Origin: Burkholderiales bacterium PBB2
GTDB taxonomy: Bacteria > Pseudomonadota > Gammaproteobacteria > Burkholderiales > Burkholderiaceae_C
Reading direction: 5' to 3'
Length of the DNA stretch: 38,033 nt
Assembly (NCBI GenBank): GCA_002255955.1
Contig: NKIM01000042.1
Coordinates: forward strand, 1-38,033
The position numbers and the translations under genes were made by a program. Below, in pieces: positions 1-8,066 of the stretch. The notes below the pieces were generated by a model that worked only from the letters and a program-made list of their open reading frames with translations, did not search any database and was not told the DNA's origin. Every line of letters begins with the position of its first letter. Within the stretch, counting starts at the first letter, position 1.

Positions 1-434
1 GCCGCTCCGCTGCGCTCTCGGCCGCGCACAAATCGCCCGTCGGCGGGCCGAGCCACCTTCGAATTGCGCGTTCTCCACCGTCGCGGGGCAGATCGATCGC
101 GATGCAAGCGCCCTGCAGCCTGTGCCGCTGCCGGGCGATTTGTGCAGGGCCGAGCAGCACAGCGCCTCGGGGCGCGCACGTGCCCGTGCGCTTCAAGTTC
201 TGACTTGGCGCTTCTGTCTGAACGGAACGAACGCAGTGAGTGCAGTGAGTTATGCGCCAGCCCCGAGGTGCGAGCAGCGCAGGGAAGTCGGCCCGTCAGG
301 GCCGACCCTGGAACCATGAGCCCGGTAGCGGCGCGGGCTGCAGGGCCTCACGAGCAAAACCACAGGCGGCTTCGTGCCGCCAGCCGCGATTCACCACCAT
401 TCACCGCCGATTTCCGCAGTTCATCCCACCCCAG
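1..434. other. Non-coding, hairpin-rich leader region
   Basis: I see no credible gene here; the open frames start at weak codons and resemble no family. The stretch is full of inverted repeats. Positions 17-39 pair with 132-154 (21 of 23 bases). Positions 164-173 pair with 261-270 (9 of 10). Local hairpins lie at 35-48, 287-306 (GTCGGCCC, loop GTCA, GGGCCGAC), 319-339 and 365-381 (GGCGGC, loop TTCGT, GCCGCC). A nine-base unit, GCAGTGAGT, is repeated in tandem at 233-250. None of the hairpins is followed by a T-run, so they are not classical terminators. They may belong to a dispersed palindromic element or a structured RNA. Confidence 0.6.
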
Positions 435-462
435 TTGACAGCGCGCGAATTGAGATTAAAGT
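435..462 (+). promoter_or_regulatory. Promoter of the SPFH-Arc operon
   Basis: A perfect -35 hexamer TTGACA (435-440) is followed after 16 bases by TAAAGT (457-462), which matches the -10 consensus at four of six positions. It lies just upstream of a strong GGAGGA ribosome binding site (about 479-484) and the start at 489. The -10 element sits inside the palindrome at 454-478, so a protein bound there would block transcription. Confidence 0.55.
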
Positions 463-478
463 GATATCACCTTTAATC
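454..478. promoter_or_regulatory. Palindromic operator candidate
   Basis: The centre GTGATATCAC (461-470) is a perfect ten-base palindrome. It is flanked by GATTAAA (454-460) and, after one extra C, TTTAATC (472-478), which are reverse complements. The element overlaps the -10 region and directly precedes the ribosome binding site of the first gene of an operon that ends in an Arc-type ribbon-helix-helix gene. Autoregulation by that protein is my inference. Confidence 0.6.
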
Positions 479-488
479 GGAGGACGCG

Positions 489-1382
489 ATGAGAACCCAG
501 CAAGAATTTCGCACCGAAACTGCCGCCCGCACCCACAGCGGCGCCCTGGCCGTGGGCCTGGCCCTGATCGGCCTGGCCGGGGGGACGGCCTTGGTGATCA
601 GCACCGTGGCCCTGGGCCCCTGGGCTTTGCTGCCGGGATTGGGCCTGGTGCTGGTCGGCATCTTGGCCCTGGCCGGGCTGTACATGCAGCAGCCCAATGA
701 GGCGCGCATCCTGACCCTGTTCGGACGCTACTGCGGCAGCGATCGGCGCGAAGGCCTGCGTTGGGCCAACCCGCTGATGCTCAAGCGCAAGATCTCGCTG
801 CGCTCGCGCAACTTCAATGCCCCCACGCTCAAGGTCAACGACAAGCGCGGCAACCCGGTGGAGATCAGCGCCGCCGTGGTCTGGCGGGTGCAGGACACGG
901 CGCGCGCGGTGTTCGAGGTCGATGATTTCGAGGTCTATGTGCGCATCCAGGCAGAGGCGGCCATCCGCCATCTGGCGGCGCAATTCGCCTACGACGAGGG
1001 CGACGACATCCATTCGGGCGAAATCACCCTGCGCGCCGGCCAGGACGAAGTGGCCGCGGCCCTGGTCAAGCAGTTGCAGGAGCGTTTCGGTGACGCCGGC
1101 GTGGAAGTGCAGGATGCCAAGATCACCCACCTGGCCTATGCGCCCGAGATCGCCCAGGTGATGCTGCGCCGCCAGCAGGCCGAGGCCATCATCAGCGCCC
1201 GCAAGAAGATCGTGCTCGGTGCGGTCAGCATGGTGGAGGAAGCGCTCAAGGGTCTGAGCGAGCGCTCCATCGTCGAGCTGGACGACGAACGCAAGGCCGC
1301 CATGGTGTCCAACCTGCTGGTGGTGTTGTGCTCGGACAAGGAGACGCAGCCCATCGTCAACACCGGCACGCTGTACAACTGA
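489..1382 (+). CDS. SPFH/band-7 domain membrane protein
   Basis: This 297-residue protein starts with a hydrophobic region of two close helices (about residues 20-70). An SPFH (stomatin/prohibitin/flotillin/HflK) domain follows, including the QQPNEARILTLFGRY stretch and the VNDKRGNPVEISAAVVWRV strand region that is typical of the family. The helical tail contains RRQQAEAIISARKKIV. Such proteins oligomerise on the inner membrane and are thought to organise membrane microdomains or protease and channel complexes; the role of this subtype is not known to me. The ATG at 489 is chosen because GGAGGA lies five bases upstream. It is the first gene of a three-gene operon with a PH-like membrane protein (13-base gap) and an Arc-family regulator. 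Confidence 0.88.
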   Translation: MRTQQEFRTETAARTHSGALAVGLALIGLAGGTALVISTVALGPWALLPGLGLVLVGILALAGLYMQQPNEARILTLFGRYCGSDRREGLRWANPLMLKRKISLRSRNFNAPTLKVNDKRGNPVEISAAVVWRVQDTARAVFEVDDFEVYVRIQAEAAIRHLAAQFAYDEGDDIHSGEITLRAGQDEVAAALVKQLQERFGDAGVEVQDAKITHLAYAPEIAQVMLRRQQAEAIISARKKIVLGAVSMVEEALKGLSERSIVELDDERKAAMVSNLLVVLCSDKETQPIVNTGTLYN

Positions 1383-1395
1383 AGGAGCTGCAGCC

Positions 1396-1905
1396 ATGGC
1401 TGAGACCTCATTCATGAGTGAACGCTCCGGGAATCAGGAGTGGGTTTGGCGCGAAAACCAACCGTGCTGGCTGCTCTGGGCCACTCTGGTACCGGTGCAG
1501 GTCGGGCTGCTGACGCTGGGCGCGCTCGGCCTCGGGGAACGGCCCCTGCCTCTGCCTGAGGCCGGTCTGATTTGCGCAGTTTCTCTGCTGGCCCTGCTGC
1601 TGTTGGGCCGCCTGGTGACCGAGGTGCGCAGTGACCGCCTGGTCTGGCATTTCGGATGGCTGGGCAGGCCGCGCTGGCAGCTGCGTTTCGACGAGATCGA
1701 GCGCGTCGAGCTGACACGCAACCGCGCGCTCGAGGGCCTGGGCATCCGCATCACCGCCAGCGGTTGGCTTTACAACGCCCATGGGCTCTCGGCACTGCAG
1801 CTGACTCTGAAAAACGGCCGCCAATTGCGCCTGGGTACCCAGCAAGGCCAGCGTCTGCTGCAAGCCCTGGAACCACGGCTGCAACGGCCGCCACAAAGAC
1901 GCTGA
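1396..1905 (+). CDS. Two-helix membrane protein with PH-like C-terminal domain
   Basis: This is a 169-residue protein with two transmembrane helices (about residues 26-46 and 54-74). A soluble C-terminal part of about 90 residues contains VRSDRLVWHFGWLGRPRW, then LRFDEIERVELTRN and LQLTLKNGRQLRLGT. That strand pattern resembles bacterial PH-like domains (inference by pattern only). AAGGAG at 1382-1387 supports the ATG at 1396; a later ATG at 1414 is possible. It lies between the SPFH gene and the Arc-type gene and is probably a membrane partner of the SPFH protein. I cannot assign a biochemical function. Confidence 0.75.
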   Translation: MAETSFMSERSGNQEWVWRENQPCWLLWATLVPVQVGLLTLGALGLGERPLPLPEAGLICAVSLLALLLLGRLVTEVRSDRLVWHFGWLGRPRWQLRFDEIERVELTRNRALEGLGIRITASGWLYNAHGLSALQLTLKNGRQLRLGTQQGQRLLQALEPRLQRPPQRR

Positions 1906-1909
1906 GGCC

Positions 1910-2152
1910 ATGGCCAGCCCCGACAAAAAAAGCTTCGCCCTGCGCATGGACCCGGCGCTCTGGGCCGAGGTCGAGCGCCTGGCCGCGCAGGAGCTGCGCT
2001 CGGCCAATGCCCAGATCGAATACCTGCTGCGCGAAGCCCTGGCGCGGCGCGGCATCAAGCCCGCCGTGAACCGCAGCCCGCGCGGCCGGCCACCCAAGGA
2101 AGGCAGCGGCGCTGAGCCGGGTAGCGAGGCAGCCGAATCCAGCGAGGGCTGA
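1910..2152 (+). CDS. Arc-family ribbon-helix-helix DNA-binding protein
   Basis: This is an 80-residue protein. Residues 8-48 (KSFALRMDPALWAEVERLAA, then RSANAQIEYLLREAL) form the beta-strand, helix, helix unit of Arc/MetJ repressors, which bind DNA as dimers of dimers. The tail carries RGRPPK, reminiscent of an AT-hook minor-groove contact, and then an acidic end. The start ATG lies five bases after the previous stop, so the gene is the last of the SPFH operon. By analogy with other small RHH proteins encoded with their targets, it probably represses its own operon through the palindrome at 454-478. That link is inferred. Confidence 0.85.
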   Translation: MASPDKKSFALRMDPALWAEVERLAAQELRSANAQIEYLLREALARRGIKPAVNRSPRGRPPKEGSGAEPGSEAAESSEG

Positions 2153-2176
2153 GCCTGCCGCAGCGGCTGAAAGTCC

Positions 2177-4240
2177 TCAGCCCTGGTCTTTTTGCGCCTG
2201 GGCCTGAGCGGCCGCCGAAGCGGCGCCCTTGGCCGCAAAGGTCTCGCGCAGGCGCTTGAGCTTTTCGCGCGGGTCTTCCTTGACCTCGCTCTCGTTCAAG
2301 CGCATCTCGGTGATGAAGCGGCTGGGGATGCCCATCACCAGCTCGCGGCTCTTCTTTCGGCGGCGCAGGGTGCTCACGGCCAGGGTCTTGCGCGCGCGGG
2401 TGATGCCCACATACATCAGGCGCCGCTCTTCCTCGAGGCGCTGGGCCGTCATCTCCTCGTCGTCGGCCTTGAAGGGCAGCAATCCCTCGTTGACGCTGGC
2501 GAGGAACACATGCGGCCACTCCAGGCCTTTGGAGGCATGGAGCGTGGTCAGCGTGACCTGGTCCTGCTCTTCATTGCGCTCGGACAGCGAGATGATGACA
2601 CTGATGGTCTGCGCCACTTGCAGCACCGATTCCTTCTGCGCCTCCAAGGTGACACCGCCGTCGTTGGTGACCTGGCCGCCGCAGCGCTTGGCCACCCAAT
2701 CGACGAAGTCGAGCACATTGTTCCAGCGGGCCATGCCCACTTTTTCGTTCTCTTCGCTCTCGATCAGGTGCTGCTCGTAGCCGATGTCCTTGAGCCATTC
2801 CAGCAACAAAGCCTTGGCCGGCTCGGCGCCCTCGGTGTGGCGGGCGCGGTACTCCAGCTCGTTGACATAACGGCCAAACTCGTGGAGCGAGCCGATGGCC
2901 TTCTTGCTCAGCACCGTGCCCAGGCTCTCGGCGAACAAGGCCTCGTACATGCTGCACTTCCACTGCCCGGCAAACTGGCTCAGCGCACCCAGGGTCTGGT
3001 GGCCGATGCCGCGTTTGGGCGTGGTGATGGCGCGCAGAAAGGCCGGGTCGTCGTCCTGGTTGACCAGGAGGCGCAGCCAGGCGCACAAGTCCTTGATCTC
3101 GCTCTTGTCGAAGAAGCTCTGGCCGCCCGAGACCTTGTAGGGAATGTTGGCGCGGCGCAAGGCCTGCTCGAACACCCGCGCCTGGTGGTTGGCGCGGTAA
3201 AGGATGGCGAATTCCTTGAAATCCTTGGCCTTGCCGTCGCCACGCAAGGCCTGGATGCGCGCGACCGCGCGCTCGGCCTCGTGGTCCTCGCCATCGGCCT
3301 CGACCAGCACGACCGGGTCGCCGTCACCAAAATCGCTCCACAGCTTTTTCTCGAACAGCTTGGGATTGGTGGCGATCACATTGTTGGCGGCGCGCAAGAT
3401 CGCGCCGGTGGAGCGGTAGTTCTGCTCCAGCGGGATCACCTTGAGGTGCGGAAAGTCCACCGGCAAGCGCTTGAGGTTTTCGATGGTGGCGCCGCGCCAG
3501 CCGTAAATGCTCTGGTCGTCATCACCCACGGCGGTGAACATGGCCCGCGGCCCGACCAGGGCCTTGAGCAGGTCGTACTGCACCGCATTGGTGTCCTGGT
3601 ACTCGTCAACCAGTACGTAGCGCAGTTGGTCTTGCCAGCGGCCGCGCGCCTCGGCGTCCTCGCTCAGCAGGCGCAAAGGCAGGCTGATCAGGTCATCGAA
3701 GTCCACCGCCTGGTAGGCCGCCAGGCGATCCTGGTAGCGCTCCATGACGATGGCGGCGGCGCGCTCGTTGTCGTCACGCGCCATGGCCAGGGCTTGCTTG
3801 GCGGTCAGCCCCTGGTTCTTCCACATCGAGATGGTCCATTGCCAGGACTTGGCCTGGTTGGCATCGGCCGTGCCGCCGGCATCGCGCAGCAGGCCCAGCA
3901 CATCGTCGCTGTCGAGGATGGAGAACTGCTCCTTCAACCCGACCCGCGTGCCCTCCTGGCGCAAGATGCGCACGCCGAGGCTATGGAAGGTCGAGATCAC
4001 CAAATCCTTAGCCGCCCGCGCGCCCACCAGATGGCGGGCCCGCTCGCGCATTTCCTGCGAGGCCTTGTTGGTGAAGGTGATGGCGCCAATCTGCTTGGGC
4101 GCATAGCCGGCCTGCAGCAGGCGGGCGATCTTCATGGTGATCACTCGCGTCTTGCCCGAGCCCGCCCCGGCGATCACCAGACAGGGGCCATTCAGGTGGT
4201 GAACGGCTTCGAGCTGGGCGGGATTGAGGGTGTCGGACAT
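2177..4240 (-). CDS. rep: ATP-dependent DNA helicase Rep (UvrD/PcrA superfamily 1A)
   Basis: The protein has 687 residues, close to E. coli Rep (673). It shows the full superfamily 1A motif set: Q motif near NPAQLEAV, Walker A AGAGSGKT (24-31), TFTNKAS (Ia), Walker B DEYQDT (212-217), GDDDQSIYGWRGA (239-251, motif III), QNYRST (motif IV), TLHASKGLEWPHVF (motif V) and GITRARK (motif VI). Rep is a 3'-5' helicase that removes proteins ahead of the replication fork. The start MSDTLNPAQ at 4240 is chosen because the Q motif follows at once; upstream codons of the open frame have no homologous character. The gene converges on the Arc-type gene. Confidence 0.95.
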   Translation of the reverse strand: MSDTLNPAQLEAVHHLNGPCLVIAGAGSGKTRVITMKIARLLQAGYAPKQIGAITFTNKASQEMRERARHLVGARAAKDLVISTFHSLGVRILRQEGTRVGLKEQFSILDSDDVLGLLRDAGGTADANQAKSWQWTISMWKNQGLTAKQALAMARDDNERAAAIVMERYQDRLAAYQAVDFDDLISLPLRLLSEDAEARGRWQDQLRYVLVDEYQDTNAVQYDLLKALVGPRAMFTAVGDDDQSIYGWRGATIENLKRLPVDFPHLKVIPLEQNYRSTGAILRAANNVIATNPKLFEKKLWSDFGDGDPVVLVEADGEDHEAERAVARIQALRGDGKAKDFKEFAILYRANHQARVFEQALRRANIPYKVSGGQSFFDKSEIKDLCAWLRLLVNQDDDPAFLRAITTPKRGIGHQTLGALSQFAGQWKCSMYEALFAESLGTVLSKKAIGSLHEFGRYVNELEYRARHTEGAEPAKALLLEWLKDIGYEQHLIESEENEKVGMARWNNVLDFVDWVAKRCGGQVTNDGGVTLEAQKESVLQVAQTISVIISLSERNEEQDQVTLTTLHASKGLEWPHVFLASVNEGLLPFKADDEEMTAQRLEEERRLMYVGITRARKTLAVSTLRRRKKSRELVMGIPSRFITEMRLNESEVKEDPREKLKRLRETFAAKGAASAAAQAQAQKDQG

Positions 4241-4316
4241 GATGGGTGCGAGGGAGAACGGGCGATGATAGCCAATCACCCGCGGCGCGGGCTTCGCCCT
4301 CCATAATCGGCCCAGC

Positions 4317-5084
4317 ATGCGGAACAACGCCTTGACTCGAAGCTGGGCTCTGATGCTGCTGTGCGCCCTGCTGTTCGGCGGCGCGGCGCAGGCTCGGGAG
4401 CTGCTGGCCGTGGGCACGCAGTTCCCGCGCATCCTGGAATTTGATGCCAAGGGCATCGCCCGCGGTCTGGCCGTGGACCTCTTGACCCGCGCGGCTGCCC
4501 AACAGGGCCACACGGTCCGTTTCGAAAGCCTGCCCTGGGCGCGGGCCCAGCTGGTGGTGGAGCAGGGGCTGGCCGATGTGCTGGTGGGCCCCTACCGCAG
4601 CCCCGAGCGTTTGCAACGCTTCTTGTTTTCACAGCTGGCGTTCTACGAGGACGCCCTGGTGTTCTACGCCAGCCCCGCCAAGGCGGAGCTGTGGCAGGGC
4701 GACTGGAGCCGCTTGAGCGGGCGCTCGGTCGGCCTGGTTCTGGGTTGGGCCTACGGCGACGCGGTGGAACAGGCGCGCAGCAGCCTGCTGATCAGCAACC
4801 CTGGCGATGTGGCCACCGGCCTGCGCATGTTGCAGCGCGGCCGCATTGATCTGCTCGCCAGCAATGAACGCAACACCGCGCCGGTGCTCGAGGCCATGGG
4901 CCTGAGCGCCCAGTTTCTGGTGCTGAAGCCGCCGATCGCGGTCCAGGCCGGCCACTTCGCATACAGCCGCAACGCCAGTGGCGAGGAGCTCCGAGTCAAC
5001 CTCGATCGCAGCCTGGAGGCGCTGCGCAACAACGGCACGCTGCGCGAGCTCGCGCGGCAATGGGGTGTGCGGATTCCGGAATGA
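4317..5084 (+). CDS. Periplasmic solute-binding protein, ABC-type family 3
   Basis: A 255-residue protein. Residues 1-26 form a signal peptide (R-rich start, LMLLCALLFGGAAQA, predicted cleavage after AQA). The rest matches a type-3 extracellular solute-binding fold: LAVGTQFPRILEFD, GLAVDLLTRAAAQQG, the hinge phrase GLADVLVGPYRSPER and a late GTLRELARQWG. Many Burkholderiales carry such stand-alone binding proteins without transporter genes, and no permease or ATPase is present here. The ligand is unknown. The ATG at 4317 has no clear ribosome binding site; CATAAT at 4302-4307 would give a very short leader. The gene is divergent from rep. Confidence 0.82.
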   Translation: MRNNALTRSWALMLLCALLFGGAAQARELLAVGTQFPRILEFDAKGIARGLAVDLLTRAAAQQGHTVRFESLPWARAQLVVEQGLADVLVGPYRSPERLQRFLFSQLAFYEDALVFYASPAKAELWQGDWSRLSGRSVGLVLGWAYGDAVEQARSSLLISNPGDVATGLRMLQRGRIDLLASNERNTAPVLEAMGLSAQFLVLKPPIAVQAGHFAYSRNASGEELRVNLDRSLEALRNNGTLRELARQWGVRIPE

Positions 5085-5145
5085 CGGGCGTCGGCACTGC
5101 TCGTGAAGGCAGTTGGCGCCATTTTCTTTCGCTATCCTGCTCGCC

Positions 5146-6717
5146 ATGAGCACGCCACCGCACCACCCTGCCCTCCAACGACGTCAACTGCTGCAAGCGG
5201 GCCTGGCCGCCGGCAGCGCCCCGCTGTGGGTCCGCCACGTCCATGCGGCCGACTCGGTCGAGCGCTTCGCCCTCGGCATCGCCTCGGGCTGTCCTCGGCC
5301 CAGCAGCCTGGTGCTGTGGACCCGGCTGAGCGGGCCGGCGCTGCCGGCCCAGGTGGCGGTGGACTGGGAGCTGGCCGAAGACGAGGCCTTCAAGACCGTG
5401 GTGGCCAAGGGCCATGAGATGGCGCTGGTGGCCGATGCGCACAGCGTGCATGCCGAACCGGCCGGGCTCAAGCCCGACCGCTGGTACTGGTACCGCTTCA
5501 CCGCCCTGGGCGCGCTCAGCCCGATCGGGCGCACGCGCACGGCGCCGGCGCCTGATGCCAAAGTCAACTCGCTGCGCTTCGCCATCGCCTCCTGCCAGCG
5601 CTGGGACCATGGCCGCTACGCCGCCTGGGCCGATATGGCGCGCCAGGACCTCGATCTGGTGCTCTTCCTCGGCGACTACATCTACGAAAGCGCGGCCATC
5701 TCCAACGCCTCGGCCAGCGGCCCGGCGCCGCGCGTGCATGTGGGTGGCCTGTGCCGCAGCCTGGACGACTACCGCCAGCGCTACGCCCAGTACAAAAGCG
5801 ACCCGTCCTTGCAAGCCATGCACGCGCGTGCGCCCTGGATCGTCACCTGGGACGACCACGAGGTCGACAACGACTGGGCCGGCGACCACTCACAAGGCCT
5901 GGAGGCTGACTTCCCGCAGCGCCGCATCGCCGCCGCCAAGGCCTACTGGGAGCACATGCCTTTCCCCAAGGCCTTGCGCCCGAGCGGCAAGGACATCCGC
6001 ATCCACGAGCACTACGACTGGGGCCAGCTGGCCCGGCTGATCAGCGTGGACGGCCGGCAATGGCGCGATCCGCAGGTCTGCCCCAAACCCGGTCGCGGCG
6101 GCTCCAACACCTTGTCGCTCAAAGACTGCCCAGACTTTCTCGACCCGCGCCGCAGCCTGCTGGGCGCGGCCCAGGAGCAATGGCTGGCGCAAAGCTGGGA
6201 CGCCTCACGGCCCTGGAACCTGCTGGCCCAGCAGACCCTGATGGCGCGCATGAACTGGCAGACCCAGGCCGGCGAGCCGGGTGTCTACTGGACCGATGGC
6301 TGGGATGGCTACCCGCTGGCCCGCCAGCGCCTGCTTCGCGAGATGGCCGCGCGCAAGCTGCGCAACACCGTCGTGCTGGGTGGGGATGTGCACGCCAACT
6401 ATGTGGCCGATCTGCGCGCCGATTTCGATGCGCCGGTGAGCGCCGCCAACCCGCTGCTGGCCACCGAGTTCTGCGGCACCTCGATCAGCAGCCAAGGCCT
6501 GGACCAGAGCCGCGTCGAACGCGCCCTGCCGCACAACCCGCATCTGCGCTACGGGCACGCCGATCAACATGGTTATGTGCAGTTTCACTTGCGCCCAGAC
6601 CGCCTGGAGGCCGAGCTGCGCTCGGTGCAGGAGTTGTGGAAGGCCGACAGTGCGCTCGAAACCTCGGCCCGCTTCACGGTGGAAAGCGGGCGGGTCGGGG
6701 CGATTCAGGGCACTTGA
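5146..6717 (+). CDS. phoD: Tat-exported alkaline phosphatase, PhoD family
   Basis: A 523-residue protein. The N-terminus carries a twin-arginine signal (R12-R13, QRRQLLQAGLAAGSAP), followed by a PhoD N-terminal beta domain (FALGIASGCPRPSSLVLWTR) and a metallophosphatase core. Metal-ligand motifs are visible: FLGDYIYE, TWDDHEVDNDW and VVLGGDVHANYVADL. The family are periplasmic phosphomonoesterases or phosphodiesterases that use Fe and Ca and release phosphate from organic esters. The ATG at 5146 is chosen because the signal peptide begins there; the frame upstream only offers TTG. The gene converges on the pseudokinase gene. No pho box was recognised. Confidence 0.9.
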   Translation: MSTPPHHPALQRRQLLQAGLAAGSAPLWVRHVHAADSVERFALGIASGCPRPSSLVLWTRLSGPALPAQVAVDWELAEDEAFKTVVAKGHEMALVADAHSVHAEPAGLKPDRWYWYRFTALGALSPIGRTRTAPAPDAKVNSLRFAIASCQRWDHGRYAAWADMARQDLDLVLFLGDYIYESAAISNASASGPAPRVHVGGLCRSLDDYRQRYAQYKSDPSLQAMHARAPWIVTWDDHEVDNDWAGDHSQGLEADFPQRRIAAAKAYWEHMPFPKALRPSGKDIRIHEHYDWGQLARLISVDGRQWRDPQVCPKPGRGGSNTLSLKDCPDFLDPRRSLLGAAQEQWLAQSWDASRPWNLLAQQTLMARMNWQTQAGEPGVYWTDGWDGYPLARQRLLREMAARKLRNTVVLGGDVHANYVADLRADFDAPVSAANPLLATEFCGTSISSQGLDQSRVERALPHNPHLRYGHADQHGYVQFHLRPDRLEAELRSVQELWKADSALETSARFTVESGRVGAIQGT

Positions 6718-6720
6718 GCC

Positions 6721-6732
6721 GCCTGCGCAGGC
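6721..6732. terminator. Palindrome between convergent genes
   Basis: GCCTGCGCAGGC is a perfect twelve-base palindrome. It fills the 22-base gap between the phoD stop and the pseudokinase stop. There is no T-run on either side, so intrinsic termination is uncertain. Confidence 0.3.
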
Positions 6733-6739
6733 GCCGCGC

Positions 6740-7852
6740 TCAGGTGCGCGCCAGCGAGGTGTTGGTCGGCGAGCCTTGCGCCGTGGCCGGGCCCTGCAGG
6801 TACTGCTTGCCCAACCAACCGCCCACCAGCAAGGTGGCGGTGATCACACTGGCCAGGGCCAGGCGGCGGCTCCAGCGCGGCTCGCTGCGGGCGGTGGCGG
6901 CCTCGGGCGAGGCCGACAGGGTGTCGGGCTCGTCGGCCGCGTCAGCACCGCTGCCGGCGACCGGCATGGGATTCAGGGTCAGGGCCGAGTGGTTTTCACC
7001 GGCCAGCCAGGCGCGCAAATCATCGGCCAGCGCCTCGGCGCTGACATGGCGTCGGTCGGCGCGCGGCGCCACAGCCTTGTGCAACAAGGCATCCAGGCTG
7101 AACTGCTCGGCGCCGCTGAGGTTGGACCAACTGGCCGAGGGCGAGGCCTCGTCCACATCGCCACCAAAGGCCGAAGGCAGGCGGCCATCGACCAGCATGT
7201 AAAGCAAGGCACCGAGGCCGAAGACTTCGCTGCCCAGGCTGGGCGGCTCGCCGGCCAGGGCTTCCGGGCTGGCGTAGCCGGGCACCGAGCCCAGGCCCAT
7301 GCCGCGCTCGAACGGATCTTCCGGGTCGGGCATGCGCATCAGGCCCATGCCCATCAGGGTCAGACGCTGGTCGGGCGTCACCCAGATCATGCCGGGGTCC
7401 ACCTCGGCCAGCAGCCAGCTTTGCTGATGGGCGTAGCGCAGCACCTCGCAGAGCTTGACGATCAGGTTCAGGCGCGCGCGCAGCGGCAGGTGAGAGCAAG
7501 CCCGCACGATGGGCTGGCCTTCGGCCCAGCGCAGGATCATGTAGGGCTGGCCCAGAGGCGTGACGCCGCTGTCGCTGGGCACGGAAATGCTGGGATGCGA
7601 AAGCTGGCCCATGTCCAGCGCCTGGTCGGCGAAGCGCAGCATCACGCCGGCGGCGCGCTCGCTGCGCGGCAGCACCAGCACGGCCGCGGCCTGGTCAGCG
7701 GCCAAGGCATGCTGGGCGCGGTACCACTGGCCGCTGGGGCCGCCATCGGCGCCATGCAGCGCGGTGGTCAGGCGCCAGACGCCCAGGGCAGTGCCTTCGC
7801 TCAACGTGGTCGGAGCTGCCGGGGGGGGAAGGGCAAGTTCGGGCATTCGCAT
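6740..7852 (-). CDS. Membrane-anchored Ser/Thr pseudokinase
   Basis: A 370-residue protein with the outline of a Hanks-type kinase: an N-lobe (about 20-110), a C-lobe to about 285, a linker, and one transmembrane helix (about 330-347). The activation-segment anchor GYASPEAL (192-199) and the subdomain IX phrase SEVFGLGALLYMLVDG are kept. The catalytic residues are gone. The VAVK lysine is absent (AVLVLPR, 57-63), HRDxKPxN reads LAEVDPGM (148-155), and DFG reads GMG (168-170). It is therefore predicted to be inactive and to act as a scaffold or allosteric partner. An alternative start is the ATG at 7846. A run of eight Cs (coding strand) lies near codons 8-11. The partner is unknown. Confidence 0.8.
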   Translation of the reverse strand: MRMPELALPPPAAPTTLSEGTALGVWRLTTALHGADGGPSGQWYRAQHALAADQAAAVLVLPRSERAAGVMLRFADQALDMGQLSHPSISVPSDSGVTPLGQPYMILRWAEGQPIVRACSHLPLRARLNLIVKLCEVLRYAHQQSWLLAEVDPGMIWVTPDQRLTLMGMGLMRMPDPEDPFERGMGLGSVPGYASPEALAGEPPSLGSEVFGLGALLYMLVDGRLPSAFGGDVDEASPSASWSNLSGAEQFSLDALLHKAVAPRADRRHVSAEALADDLRAWLAGENHSALTLNPMPVAGSGADAADEPDTLSASPEAATARSEPRWSRRLALASVITATLLVGGWLGKQYLQGPATAQGSPTNTSLART

Positions 7853-8066
7853 AGGGTTTGTGCTGACATGCTAGGGGATAGCGCCCCGCTTGGGGAAGCG
7901 CATCAGCCCTTGAACCGGGGGGCGATGCGCATTTGCTCACGCGATTTGGGGCTTATTCACACCCCCCAAAGCGATGGTCGGCCCACGCCAGGCGCCCACC
8001 AGCCCGCCCAGCGGGCCAAATGCGCTGCGAAGTGAGAACCTGACCCTTGCGATACTGAAGCCTCAT
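7853..8066. other. Divergent intergenic region, pseudokinase / AEC transporter
   Basis: 214 bases without a gene. A hairpin TTTGGGG (7945-7951) with CCCCAAA (7964-7970) lies in the middle. A -10-like GATACT (8051-8056) lies ten bases before the transporter ATG. No clear -35 was found. Confidence 0.4.

Noticed and set aside
64-438. Possible small genes in the first 450 bases
   Set aside because: Weak start codons, odd composition, no ribosome binding site, and the frames run through the inverted repeats.
2192-4306. Open frame of 704 codons on the plus strand, antisense to rep
   Set aside because: High-GC shadow frame; the protein resembles no family and the opposite strand encodes an intact helicase with all motifs.
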